DNA from: Gordonia jinhuaensis
GTDB taxonomy: Bacteria > Actinomycetota > Actinomycetes > Mycobacteriales > Mycobacteriaceae
Length of the DNA stretch: 34,994 nt
NCBI RefSeq assembly: GCF_014639795.1
Contig: NZ_BMGC01000035.1
Span: forward strand, 1 to 34,994
Reading direction: 5' to 3'
Shown here: piece by piece, positions 18,176 through 25,732 of the stretch
How the letters are laid out: each line of letters starts with the position of its first letter
How positions within the stretch are numbered: position 1 is the first letter of the stretch
Notes under the pieces: model-generated
Database searches by the model: none
Told to the model about the DNA's origin: nothing
Seen by the model: the letters and a program-made list of their open reading frames with translations, nothing else
Made by a program: the position numbers and the translations under genes

Positions 18176-18200
18176 TCTCCCCTTTCGAGGGGAGATTATC
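18176..18200 (-). promoter_or_regulatory. Perfect 8-bp inverted repeat over the tesB ribosome site, next to a -10-like GATAAT
   Basis: TCTCCCCT and AGGGGAGA (18176-18183 and 18188-18195) flank a 4-base loop. The arm nearest the gene contains the Shine-Dalgarno sequence. On the minus strand GATAAT (18200-18195) precedes it. If that is the -10, transcription would start inside the palindrome and it would act as a DNA operator. If transcription starts further up, the RNA hairpin would hide the ribosome site. Confidence 0.55.
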
Positions 18201-18280
18201 GCCTACCGCCCCGACCACACCGGCGAGCGGTCGTCGGTGCGGCCGGCGCCCGTCGAGGAACCACCAGGGTCCCCACACCG

Positions 18281-18400
18281 GTCACAACTCGTCGAGGTCG
18301 ACTCGTCACAACTCGTCGAGGTCGGCTCGTCACAATTCGTCGAGGTCGACTCGTCACAATTCGTCGAGGTCGACTCGTCACAATTCGTCGAGGTCGACGA
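18281..18400. repeat. Five 24-bp tandem repeats covering the stop codon of the luxR-type gene
   Basis: Units at 18281-18304, 18305-18328, 18329-18352, 18353-18376 and 18377-18400. The unit nearest the gene encodes the final residues VDLDEL plus TGA, and each further unit repeats that coding sequence and its stop in the same frame. The three units nearest the gene share CACAATTCG, and the two outer ones have CACAACTCG. The array therefore looks like stepwise duplication of the gene's own 3' end. Confidence 0.95.
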
Positions 18401-18983
18401 TGCCGTCCTGGATGGCCCGGGCGACCAGTGCCGCCTTGGTGGGAGCGGGACGACCGACCTCGGAGTACTTCACCCGGATGCGCGTCAGGTGGGTGTTGAC
18501 CGTGCCCAACGAGATGAACAGCAGTTCGGAGACCTCACCTTTGGTGTCGACGCTCAACCAGGTGCGCAGTACCTCGATCTCGCGCTCGGACAGGCGCGGT
18601 CGCAACTGATCGGCTCGCGCGCCCGAGCAACCCGGGCAGCCCGGCCCGTCGGTGCGACGCTCCGCTCCGGGCACCAGATGCAGTCCCCGCCCGTCGACAC
18701 CCCGCCCGTCGCTGCCAACGCCCGGGAGCGGCATGGTCCGGCGCGAGAGCTTGAGGAGCGCCTCCTCGCGACGACGCGTGCGTCGCTCGCGCGCGCCCAT
18801 GGTCGAACCGGCTCCCCCACGACCCACGTAGGCCCGGTGCGGTTGATGCGTCGGCTGGACCTGCGACCGGCCCTGCTCGGGCGTGGACACACGGTGGGCC
18901 GCGCCGCCGGATACTGCCTCGATCGTGGCGCGGGCGGGGAGGTATCCGGTCGCTGTGTTCTCACTCAGAATCGTCACCGTCAC
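18378..18983 (-). CDS. Orphan LuxR-type HTH transcriptional regulator
   Basis: The 201-residue protein ends in a LuxR/FixJ-type DNA-binding domain at about 130-195, with LSEREIEVLRTWLSVDTKGE, VSELLFISLGTVNTHLTRIR and GRPAPTKAALVARAIQDG. The N-terminal 125 residues show no receiver, GAF or PAS domain; they are Arg/Gly-rich with one CPGC motif (around 116-119). The input signal is therefore unknown. GTG at 18983 is chosen because it begins the credible VTVTILSENTATGYLPARA head; GTG 18977 (AGGA nine bases upstream) and ATG 18998 are alternatives. It lies 250 bp downstream of the P-loop kinase gene and about 210 bp upstream of tesB. Its stop codon lies in a five-copy tandem array. Confidence 0.8.
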   Translation of the reverse strand: MTVTILSENTATGYLPARATIEAVSGGAAHRVSTPEQGRSQVQPTHQPHRAYVGRGGAGSTMGARERRTRRREEALLKLSRRTMPLPGVGSDGRGVDGRGLHLVPGAERRTDGPGCPGCSGARADQLRPRLSEREIEVLRTWLSVDTKGEVSELLFISLGTVNTHLTRIRVKYSEVGRPAPTKAALVARAIQDGIVDLDEL

Positions 18984-19236
18984 AGGTCCTTTCGCCATGG
19001 CGTCGGTGAGGTGACCGACGCTGTTGTGCTGGTGAAACGACCGTAAATCCGATGCCGGAGAACGTCGATGGGGAGAACTCCCCATGCGCCGTGTACGCGC
19101 AGGTCCCGGGCATATCCAGCTGCGCCCGCTCCCATCCGCCATGGGTCGGCTCGAAGCACTCGAGAAGCGAGCACGCGAGACGTCGCCGCTCGAGATCGGA
19201 GACGGGCGGAGAACGAGCGCGGTGGCCCGGCGCGGA

Positions 19237-20142
19237 TCAGGCGCGGGGCGCGCGGCCGACGATACGGTGGTCGACCCCCGACACCACGAGGTCGGCCCGC
19301 TCGCTCATCGCCTCGATGAGCGCCGCATTGGCGCCGTCGACGTCGGTCGCCCAGCTACGGGCATCCGCCAGCGACTTCCCTTGTCGCACATGACGATCCA
19401 CGAGTCGTGACAAGCGCTCGAGGTCGGGGGTGGTGGCGAACCACACCTCGTCGAGCAGTGACTGCAGGCGTGACCAGGGTTCCTGCGGGTAGAGCAGATA
19501 GTTGCCCTCGACCACCACGATGCGCGTGGCGGCGGGCACCGCGATCGACCCGGCGATCGGTTCGCCTTGTGCGCGGTCGAATCCCGGTGCGTACACGGTG
19601 TGGTCGGTGTCGAGGCGCAGGCGTTGCACCAGCGAGAGGAAACCCCACCCGTCGAAGGTGTCCACGGCGCCCTTGCGGTCGCGTCTGCCGAGGCGCTCGA
19701 GGGTCGCGTTGGCCAGATGGAACCCGTCCATCGGCACCCCCACGGCCGTGCCGGGCCCGGCCATCTCATCGATCCGGGCACACAGCAGCGTCGCCAGCGT
19801 GGTCTTGCCGGCCCCGGGGCTGCCGGTGATCCCGACGAGCACGCGTCGGCCGCCCTCGGCGAGTGCGAGCACCCGGGCGGCGAGGATGTCGAGTCCGCTG
19901 ATCGTGGAGCCGTCGGGTGCGGTGGCGACCTCACTGGAGCCCGCATCCACCACCCCGCCGGCACTCACGGCGTCGATGACGGCGTCGCCGGTCGAGGGCA
20001 CCGTCGACGACGCCGCGGACTCACCCGCGGCCGACTCCCCGCTTCGATCGGTCACACCCCCGTCAGACCCCGCCTCGCCAGACCCCGCCGCATCAGACCC
20101 CGCCGCATCAGACACTGTGTGCCACCACCGCCTTCTCCGCAT
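19237..20142 (-). CDS. P-loop nucleoside/nucleotide kinase-family protein (YggC/pantothenate-kinase-like)
   Basis: The 301-residue protein has a low-complexity N-terminus (about 1-80, rich in Ala, Gly, Ser, Asp). A kinase domain follows: Walker A GITGSPGAGKTT at 104-115, VGVPMDGFHLANATLERLG (134-152), RRDRKGAVDTFDGWGF (153-168), VYAPGFDRAQGEPI (183-196), and VVVEGNYLLYP (209-219). The order of these elements is that of the YggC-like small-molecule kinases related to pantothenate and uridine kinases. The phosphate acceptor is unknown. ATG at 20142 has GAGG seven bases upstream and starts only nine bases after the FHA gene stop, so the two are one operon. A 3 x 15-bp repeat (20065-20109) encodes part of the N-terminus. 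Confidence 0.85.
   Translation of the reverse strand: MRRRRWWHTVSDAAGSDAAGSGEAGSDGGVTDRSGESAAGESAASSTVPSTGDAVIDAVSAGGVVDAGSSEVATAPDGSTISGLDILAARVLALAEGGRRVLVGITGSPGAGKTTLATLLCARIDEMAGPGTAVGVPMDGFHLANATLERLGRRDRKGAVDTFDGWGFLSLVQRLRLDTDHTVYAPGFDRAQGEPIAGSIAVPAATRIVVVEGNYLLYPQEPWSRLQSLLDEVWFATTPDLERLSRLVDRHVRQGKSLADARSWATDVDGANAALIEAMSERADLVVSGVDHRIVGRAPRA
20065..20109. repeat. Three 15-bp tandem repeats in the 5' end of the P-loop kinase gene
   Basis: Units at 20065-20079 (diverged), 20080-20094 and 20095-20109 (both AGACCCCGCCGCATC). They are in frame and encode repeated S-D-A-A-G residues in the disordered N-terminus. Confidence 0.92.
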
Positions 20143-20151
20143 ACAACCACC

Positions 20152-20904
20152 TCACGGTGTGTTGCGCTGCGCCTCGATGTCGATCATCGCGAGATCGTCG
20201 CGGTTGACCAATCTCGATGTCACCGCGTATTCGACGAGTCGCGCACGACGATTGGTCGCCAGACGTCCGCCACCGGCCCGCAGCCCACTGACGCCGATCT
20301 GGTCGAACTTGTCGCACACGTTGTCGAGCTTGCGATTGAACTTCGTCAGCGACCAGCCCAGCCGCGCCGCGGCCTGCGACGACGACGGGATCGCGGTGGC
20401 GTCGGTGCCCTCGCGCCGCAGCACCGGTTCCGCCAACGCCACGATGAGGACCTTCTGACTCTCGGTGAGCGCCGGCACGCCCAATGTCACCTCACCGTCG
20501 AGTACGGCCTGCTCGTCGCGGTGACTCGGCGGCGCTGCAGCGGTGTGGATTTCGAGCTCGTAGGTGGTGGAGCCGGCGGAGAACACCACGGTGTTGGTGC
20601 CGAAGGCGAGTGGCATCGTGGCGCCCGGGGCCAGTGTGGCCCGGAAGCCGGCGTCGGGTGCACTCACACTCACCGACACGTGCCTGCCCTCGTTGGTGAG
20701 CCACCACGTCCCCGAGTCGTTGTAGGCGACGAGGAACCGTCGATGCAGATACGGGTTGTCATCGACGGCGAGATCGCCCTCACGACCGATGTGGAACGGC
20801 CGGTCGGCAGGCAGTCGGTACCGCTCGCCGCAGAACTCGACGTAATCGGCCCCGTCGTCGGTTGCCTCGCGGGCGGGGTTACCGGATCGGCTGCCGCTGC
20901 TCAT
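20152..20904 (-). CDS. FHA-domain protein with C-terminal winged-helix-like region
   Basis: The 250-residue protein has an FHA-type fold at about 20-120: FHIGREGDLAVDDNPYLHRRF (38-57), then WWLTNEG and a beta-rich stretch ending in YELEIH. FHA domains bind phosphothreonine. The usual Ser in the G-R...S-x-x-H signature is missing here (NPYLHRRF), so phosphopeptide binding could be altered. Residues 145-245 (LTESQKVLIVALAEPVLRRE, SQAAARLGWSLTKFNRKLDN) look like a helix-turn-helix region found in a family of actinobacterial FHA proteins. The ATG at 20904 overlaps the PP2C stop as ATGA, so the protein is co-translated with the phosphatase. It is probably cytosolic. Confidence 0.85.
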   Translation of the reverse strand: MSSGSRSGNPAREATDDGADYVEFCGERYRLPADRPFHIGREGDLAVDDNPYLHRRFLVAYNDSGTWWLTNEGRHVSVSVSAPDAGFRATLAPGATMPLAFGTNTVVFSAGSTTYELEIHTAAAPPSHRDEQAVLDGEVTLGVPALTESQKVLIVALAEPVLRREGTDATAIPSSSQAAARLGWSLTKFNRKLDNVCDKFDQIGVSGLRAGGGRLATNRRARLVEYAVTSRLVNRDDLAMIDIEAQRNTP

Positions 20905-21842
20905 GGCCGCCGATCCGCAGGATCGGATGCCGAGGCCTCACGTGCGCCGCCATCGGTTGTCCCGCCCTCGTGCGCCCCACCACCGGCCGCAACGCCGTTG
21001 ACACGCAACGTGGTGTCGGTGCCTTCGTCAGCGGATCGGTCGACGGCGTGGGTGCCCACCACGAGCGGGCGGGCGAGTACGGCGGTGATGTTGTCGTGTC
21101 CACCCATGTTGCGGGCGGCCTCGATGAGCGCCTGCGCCGCTGCTCCCACCCCGGCGGCCTCCTCGATGATCTCGGCGATCTCGGCGTCGGGCAGCTCGCC
21201 GGTGAGACCGTCCGAGCAGATCAACACCGTCTCTCCCACCACCGCGGGGAATGCGAAGAAGTCCGGTTCCACGAGCATGCCCGCCCCGAGCGCCCGGGTG
21301 ATCACGTTGCGGCGCGGGTCCACCCGCGCCTGGTCGGGCGTGAGGAAGCCGGCGTCGACGAGCTCCTGCACCTGCGAATGATCGACGGTCACCTGTTCGA
21401 GCACGCCACCGGAGAGCCGGTAGGTGCGGGAGTCACCGATGTTGAACGCCAGCCAGTAAGCCTGACCCTCGTGGTGGACCAGCGCCGCGCCGGTGACCGT
21501 GGTTCCGGCCCGGCGGCCGGAGCCTGAGCGGATGTGCTCGATCCGGTCCTGGGCGTCGAAGAACGCCGCGACCAGTGCGTCGCGGGTGTCCGTCAGCTCG
21601 CCGGGCTCGATACGTTCCAGTGCGGCGACAGCGGCCTCTGAGGCGATCTCACCGCAGTCATGACCACCCATTCCGTCGGCGACGGCGTACAGTCGCGACG
21701 CCACGAGTGCGGCGTCCTCGTTGCTCACCCGGTGACGGCCCACGTCGCTGGCCGCCGCCCAGGCGATCTCGGCCGGACCGGAGACATTCACCCCGGAGTC
21801 CGACTCGTCGCGCACCATGCCCGGTGTCGACTGCGTGGTCAT
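20901..21842 (-). CDS. PP2C-family serine/threonine protein phosphatase
   Basis: This metal-dependent phosphatase removes phosphate from Ser/Thr residues. The 313-residue protein has every metal-binding motif of the family: GRHRVSNED (35-43), AVADGMGGHDCGE (53-65), FNIGDSRTYRL (132-142), LICSDGLTGELPD (206-218) and GGHDNITAVL (246-255). There is no membrane segment, unlike PstP, so it should be cytosolic. A disordered Gly/Ala/Asp-rich tail follows from about residue 262. The start is ATG at 21842; the open frame upstream lacks support. It is the first gene of the PP2C-FHA-kinase operon, with 183 bp upstream before the pdxS stop. No Ser/Thr protein kinase gene is present in the window. Confidence 0.93.
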   Translation of the reverse strand: MTTQSTPGMVRDESDSGVNVSGPAEIAWAAASDVGRHRVSNEDAALVASRLYAVADGMGGHDCGEIASEAAVAALERIEPGELTDTRDALVAAFFDAQDRIEHIRSGSGRRAGTTVTGAALVHHEGQAYWLAFNIGDSRTYRLSGGVLEQVTVDHSQVQELVDAGFLTPDQARVDPRRNVITRALGAGMLVEPDFFAFPAVVGETVLICSDGLTGELPDAEIAEIIEEAAGVGAAAQALIEAARNMGGHDNITAVLARPLVVGTHAVDRSADEGTDTTLRVNGVAAGGGAHEGGTTDGGAREASASDPADRRP

Positions 21843-22025
21843 GACACCCACACCCCCGCATGCGAGGACAGTGCGCGTCGGGACCGCAGGCATCCGGAGG
21901 CGGACACGGCACAACGCCACACGACCGTCTGACCGATGCGGATCACGCTGCTATTCGTACCATCCCCGAGGGCGACAATCGCCCTTCCGACACCCAATCC
22001 GTGACCGGATCGTTCAGTCGGCCGA

Positions 22026-22967
22026 TCACCAACCGCGCTCGGCGAGGCGGTGCGGCACCGGGATGTCGTCGACGTTGATGCCGACCATCGCCTCGCCGAG
22101 CCCGCGTGAGACCTTGGCCAGGACATCGGGATCGTCGTAGAAGGTGGTCGCCTGCACGATGGCCGCGGCGCGCTGCGCGGGGTTACCGGACTTGAAGATG
22201 CCCGAGCCCACGAACACGCCCTCGGCGCCGAGCTGCATCATCATCGCCGCGTCGGCAGGTGTCGCGATGCCGCCGGCGGTGAACAGCGTGACCGGCAGCT
22301 TGCCCAGTGCGGCCACCTCGGCGACCAGCTCATACGGCGCCTGCAGCTCCTTGGCCGCGACGAACAGCTCATCGGAGGGCAGCGATGTGAGCGCACGGAT
22401 CTCGTCGCGGATCTTGCGCATGTGGGTGGTGGCGTTGGAGACGTCACCGGTACCAGCCTCACCCTTGGAACGGATCATCGCCGCACCCTCGGTGATGCGA
22501 CGCAGCGCCTCACCGAGGTTGGTGGCCCCGCACACGAACGGCACGGTGAACTGCCACTTGTCGATGTGGTTGCGGTAATCGGCCGGGGTCAGGACCTCGG
22601 ACTCGTCGATGTAGTCCACACCGAGGCTCTGCAGGATCTGCGCCTCGACGAAATGTCCGATACGCGCCTTGGCCATCACCGGGATGGAGACTGCGCTGAT
22701 GATGCCGTCGATCATGTCCGGGTCGCTCATCCGCGACACACCACCCTGGGCGCGGATGTCGGCGGGCACCCGCTCGAGCGCCATCACGGCAACGGCTCCG
22801 GCGTCTTCGGCGATCTTCGCCTGATCGGGGGTGACCACGTCCATGATCACGCCGCCCTTGAGCATCTCGGCCATACCGCGCTTGACACGAGCAGTGCCCG
22901 GTCCGGTGGGCGCAGCGCCCTCGGCAGAGTGCTGCGCAGCGGACGGGGTGTCGACAGTGTTGCTCAC
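22026..22967 (-). CDS. pdxS: Pyridoxal 5'-phosphate synthase subunit PdxS
   Basis: PdxS condenses ribose 5-phosphate, glyceraldehyde 3-phosphate and ammonia from PdxT into PLP, forming a 12-mer core. The 313-residue protein has [23 protein letters not shown] at 28-50 with Asp43. The Schiff-base lysine K100 is in [11 protein letters not shown]168 is in [11 protein letters not shown], and the phosphate-binding [19 protein letters not shown] is near 238-256. The start is GTG at 22967 with GGAGAG about ten bases upstream. A 22-bp palindrome and a candidate promoter lie directly upstream. The gene is separated from pdxT by the signalling block, whereas in M. tuberculosis only tesB2 intervenes. Confidence 0.97.
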   Translation of the reverse strand: MSNTVDTPSAAQHSAEGAAPTGPGTARVKRGMAEMLKGGVIMDVVTPDQAKIAEDAGAVAVMALERVPADIRAQGGVSRMSDPDMIDGIISAVSIPVMAKARIGHFVEAQILQSLGVDYIDESEVLTPADYRNHIDKWQFTVPFVCGATNLGEALRRITEGAAMIRSKGEAGTGDVSNATTHMRKIRDEIRALTSLPSDELFVAAKELQAPYELVAEVAALGKLPVTLFTAGGIATPADAAMMMQLGAEGVFVGSGIFKSGNPAQRAAAIVQATTFYDDPDVLAKVSRGLGEAMVGINVDDIPVPHRLAERGW

Positions 22968-22990
22968 GTGCTCTTGTCTCTCCTACGTGG

Positions 22991-23041
22991 GACGTCGGCG
23001 CTGACCGACGTCGGATACCTGATGACGGATGTCTGAATCAA
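22991..23041 (-). promoter_or_regulatory. Candidate pdxS promoter with a palindrome over the start site
   Basis: On the minus strand TTGATT (23041-23036) and GTATCC (23018-23013) are spaced by 17 bp, a fair -35/-10 pair although the -10 is weak. Immediately downstream is a perfect inverted repeat with arms GACGTCGG (22991-22998) and CCGACGTC (23005-23012) and a 6-bp centre. It covers the expected transcription start, 24 bp before the pdxS GTG. The layout fits a repressor operator, but an RNA stem in the leader is also possible. Confidence 0.45.
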
Positions 23042-23104
23042 GTGTAGGAGCAGTGCGTCGGAGGCCACCAATCACATCAGCTCACATCGGGACCAGTCCA
23101 CGGG

Positions 23105-23605
23105 TCAGGGGGCGGGTCGCTCGACGATCTCGAAATACTGCGGGCGCGGTGCCGTACCCCCGAGTTGCAGCCATCGCACGAGTCGGCGGTTGCGCAGTGC
23201 CAGCGTGTCGCGCACCGCGTCGTTGTAGAACCGGCGGGCGATCATCACCCGCGTCTCGGCATCGGCGAGTTCGCTGACCAGCTGCGAGCGCAGTGTGGCG
23301 GGGTCCACCTGGGCCAGCGCGGCCGACACGGTGTTCTCCGCGTTCTCGCGATCGACCGGGTCGGCGTGTTCGGCGTTGTCGGCCGCAGCGATCAGTTCGC
23401 GACCCTCACTGCCCAGTCCCGCACCGATCGACCGGGCCACCACGGCCCGGCGCGCCAATGCCGCGTCGAGTGCCTGGCTGGCCAGATCCACCCGCACGTG
23501 CAGTCGGTCGAGGCGGTTGGCGGTCTTGAACGCCCACCCGGCCGCAGCGAACACGAGCACGACCACGATGCCCACCACGAGGATGGTCAAGGCCGAGATC
23601 GTCAA
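23105..23605 (-). CDS. LemA-like single-pass membrane protein
   Basis: The 166-residue protein has one N-terminal membrane helix (residues 5-25, very Val-rich) and a soluble helical domain. NRLDRLHVRVDLASQALDAALARR and ETRVMIARRFYNDAVRDTLALRNRR resemble the four-helix LemA fold, where an R-R-x-Y-N-x-A-V segment is typical. The start is an uncommon TTG at 23605. It is favoured by GGGGG five bases upstream, and because the next GTG codons already lie within the membrane helix. It sits between pimA and pdxS; M. tuberculosis has a membrane protein (Rv2609c) at the same place. Function unknown. Confidence 0.75.
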   Translation of the reverse strand: MTISALTILVVGIVVVLVFAAAGWAFKTANRLDRLHVRVDLASQALDAALARRAVVARSIGAGLGSEGRELIAAADNAEHADPVDRENAENTVSAALAQVDPATLRSQLVSELADAETRVMIARRFYNDAVRDTLALRNRRLVRWLQLGGTAPRPQYFEIVERPAP

Positions 23606-23669
23606 CAGTTCCCCCTAGAGTGTCGGTTCGATGAGGCGGTGCCCGTCGATCGACCGCAGATCGGGCGAC

Positions 23670-23699
23670 TGGGCATCAGTCGCGTGGGCATCAGTCGAC
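23670..23699. repeat. Two 15-bp tandem repeats spanning the pimA stop codon
   Basis: TGGGCATCAGTCGCG at 23670-23684 and TGGGCATCAGTCGAC at 23685-23699. The second copy contains the pimA stop (23691-23693), and the first repeats that stop in frame five codons downstream. Same pattern as the larger array at the luxR-type gene. Confidence 0.9.
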
Positions 23700-24815
23700 C
23701 ACGCGGACCGGACCGGCGCCGTGGGTGACGGTCTCGTAGACACGCAGGATCTCCTCGGCGATACGCGACCAGTCGAAGCGGCGGGCCCGCTCGTGGGCGG
23801 CGGCCACCAGCCTCTCGCGACGCTCGTCGTCGCCGAGTACGTCGATGATGCCGTCGGCCAGCGCGTGCGGGATCCCGGTCTCGGTGAGCACGCCGGCCCG
23901 GCCGTCGTCGAGCACGCGCCGGAAGGCGTCGAGATCGCTGGCCACCACCGCCGCACCGGCGGCCATCGCCTCCACGAGCACGATCCCGAAACTCTCACCA
24001 CCGAGGTTGGGTGCGCAGTAGACGTCTGCCGAGCGCAGGGCGCGAGCCTTCGTCTCGTCGTCGACCTGACCGAGGAACACCAGATGCCTGGCCAGCGCAC
24101 CGGCCCGCCGGCGCAGCCGGTTCTCGTCGCCGCCGCCGACGATGAGCACCCGCACATCGGGATAGGCCTCGACCACCGAGGGCAACGCGCGCAGCAGGAT
24201 CTCCACACCCTTGCGCGGCTCGTCGTAGCGGCCCAGGAAGACAATCGACCGTCCCGGCCATGGGTAGCCGGGCAGCGGCTGGGCATTCTCGAAGGCGTCG
24301 ACGTGAATCCCGTTGGGGATCTCCACCGCATCCGAGCCCAGCGACTCCATCTGCCAGCGGCGCGCGAGTTCGGAGACGGCGATCTTGCCCCTGATCCGCT
24401 CGTGGTACGGCCGGAGAATGCCCTGGAACGTGCTCAGCCACAACGATTTCGTGGTCGCCGTGTGGAAGGTGGTCACGATCGGACCCTGAGCCACCATCAG
24501 TGCGAGCATCGAGATACTCGGCGCGTTGGGTTCGTGGACGTGCAACACGTCGAACTCGTTGTCGCGCAGCCAGTTCCGCAGCACCGAATAAGCTTTGGGG
24601 CCGAAGTTCACCCGCGAGACCGAGCCGTTGTACGGGATCGCCAGCGGCGGACCCACCGAGACCACGTAGTCGGGCAGCTCCACGTCGTCACCCGCCGGGG
24701 CGAGCACGCTGACCTCGTGGCCGCGCTCGATGAACACCTCGGCGACTTCGGTGACGTGCGCCTGCACTCCGCCGGGGACGTCGAACGAGTACGGGCACAC
24801 CATGCCGATCTTCAT
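23691..24815 (-). CDS. pimA: Phosphatidylinositol alpha-mannosyltransferase PimA
   Basis: PimA transfers the first mannose from GDP-mannose to the 2-position of phosphatidylinositol on the cytosolic face of the membrane, starting PIM and lipomannan synthesis. The 374-residue GT4 (GT-B) enzyme begins MKIGMVCPYSFDVPGGVQAH. It has HVHEPNAPS, TTFHTATT with the likely catalytic histidine, FLGRYDEPRKG for the sugar-nucleotide phosphates, and the E-x7-E element in GGESFGIVLVEAMAAG. Length matches mycobacterial PimA. The ATG at 24815 overlaps the patA stop as ATGA. The stop codon lies in a two-copy 15-bp repeat. Confidence 0.96.
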   Translation of the reverse strand: MKIGMVCPYSFDVPGGVQAHVTEVAEVFIERGHEVSVLAPAGDDVELPDYVVSVGPPLAIPYNGSVSRVNFGPKAYSVLRNWLRDNEFDVLHVHEPNAPSISMLALMVAQGPIVTTFHTATTKSLWLSTFQGILRPYHERIRGKIAVSELARRWQMESLGSDAVEIPNGIHVDAFENAQPLPGYPWPGRSIVFLGRYDEPRKGVEILLRALPSVVEAYPDVRVLIVGGGDENRLRRRAGALARHLVFLGQVDDETKARALRSADVYCAPNLGGESFGIVLVEAMAAGAAVVASDLDAFRRVLDDGRAGVLTETGIPHALADGIIDVLGDDERRERLVAAAHERARRFDWSRIAEEILRVYETVTHGAGPVRVVD

Positions 24816-25732
24816 GACCGGTGGTTCCCACCTTCGATCTGGGCGCGCCTGCGCGCCGACCAGTCGTCGGCCCACAACGGCTGCAGCATGTGCCAGTCCT
24901 GCGGATGGGCGGCGATGTTCTCCGCGAAGACGTCGGCGAGCTTCTGCGTCGCCGCCTCGACCCCCACCGAGACGTCGATCTCGTCGCAGCACACGATCTG
25001 CGATCTGCGACCCTCGTGGAAGAAGTGGTGTACCGGGATCAGCGTCGCACCGGTCTGTTGCGCCAGCAGCGCGGGCCCCGCCGGCATCCGGGTCTTCTCG
25101 CCGAAGAACTGTACCGGAACGCCGTGGCTGGTGAGGTCGCGCTCGGCGAGCAGGCACACCACCTTGCCCTGGCGGAGGCGGTCGGCGAGCTGCTCGAACG
25201 GCGGTTGCTCCCCGCCGGTGAGCGGGAAGATCTCGAATCCCAGGCTCTCCCGGTAGGCGACGAACCGCTCGAAGAGGCTGTCGGGTTTGAGTCGTTCGGC
25301 CACGGTCGCGAACGAACGCCCGGTGTGCTGGATCAGCCAGACTCCGGCCATATCCCAGTTGCCGCTGTGCGGAAGCGCGAACACGATTCCGTGGCCCCGG
25401 TCGTAGGCCCGCTCGAACATCTCGATCTGCGCGGGTTCGAGGAAGACCGTCTCGGCGGCTTGCGCGAGATCCATGGTGGGCAGCCGGAACGCCTCACACC
25501 AGTAGCGCGCATAGGACCGCATGGCCTCGCGCATCAGTGAATCGGGAACCTGTGCGGGGGTGGTGTCGAGGACTCGCGCGAGGTTCTTGCGCAGCTGGTC
25601 GGGTCCGCCGCGCGCACTGACCAGGTCGGCACCGGCGGCGAACGCCGCACGCGCCACCCGGTCGGGCAGCAGGCGCACCGCACGCCAGCCCGCCGCATAA
25701 CCCAGGTCGGCGGCCCGCTCGGCCAGGCTCAT
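24812..25732 (-). CDS. patA: Phosphatidylinositol mannoside acyltransferase (PatA-type)
   Basis: PatA acylates the mannose that PimA adds (6-position), using acyl-CoA at the cytosolic membrane face. The 306-residue LpxL/HtrB-family protein shows the catalytic HX4D motif in ALPHSGNWDMAG (His122, Asp127). The conserved LLAERD follows (Glu197), then GVPVQFFGEKTRMPAGPALLA. The ATG at 25732 overlaps the pgsA stop as ATGA, and its own stop overlaps pimA. This is the order pgsA-patA-pimA seen in M. tuberculosis (Rv2612c-Rv2610c), and it supports the specific PIM role over a lipid A role. Confidence 0.95.
   Translation of the reverse strand: MSLAERAADLGYAAGWRAVRLLPDRVARAAFAAGADLVSARGGPDQLRKNLARVLDTTPAQVPDSLMREAMRSYARYWCEAFRLPTMDLAQAAETVFLEPAQIEMFERAYDRGHGIVFALPHSGNWDMAGVWLIQHTGRSFATVAERLKPDSLFERFVAYRESLGFEIFPLTGGEQPPFEQLADRLRQGKVVCLLAERDLTSHGVPVQFFGEKTRMPAGPALLAQQTGATLIPVHHFFHEGRRSQIVCCDEIDVSVGVEAATQKLADVFAENIAAHPQDWHMLQPLWADDWSARRRAQIEGGNHRS

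Noticed and set aside
18281-18400. Five 24-bp repeats considered as a small CRISPR array
   Set aside because: The units are directly adjacent with no spacers, they are part of the coding end of a gene, and no cas genes are nearby.
19567-21381. 604-codon plus-strand open frame antisense to the kinase, FHA and PP2C genes
   Set aside because: All three opposite genes show clear motifs; this frame shows none.
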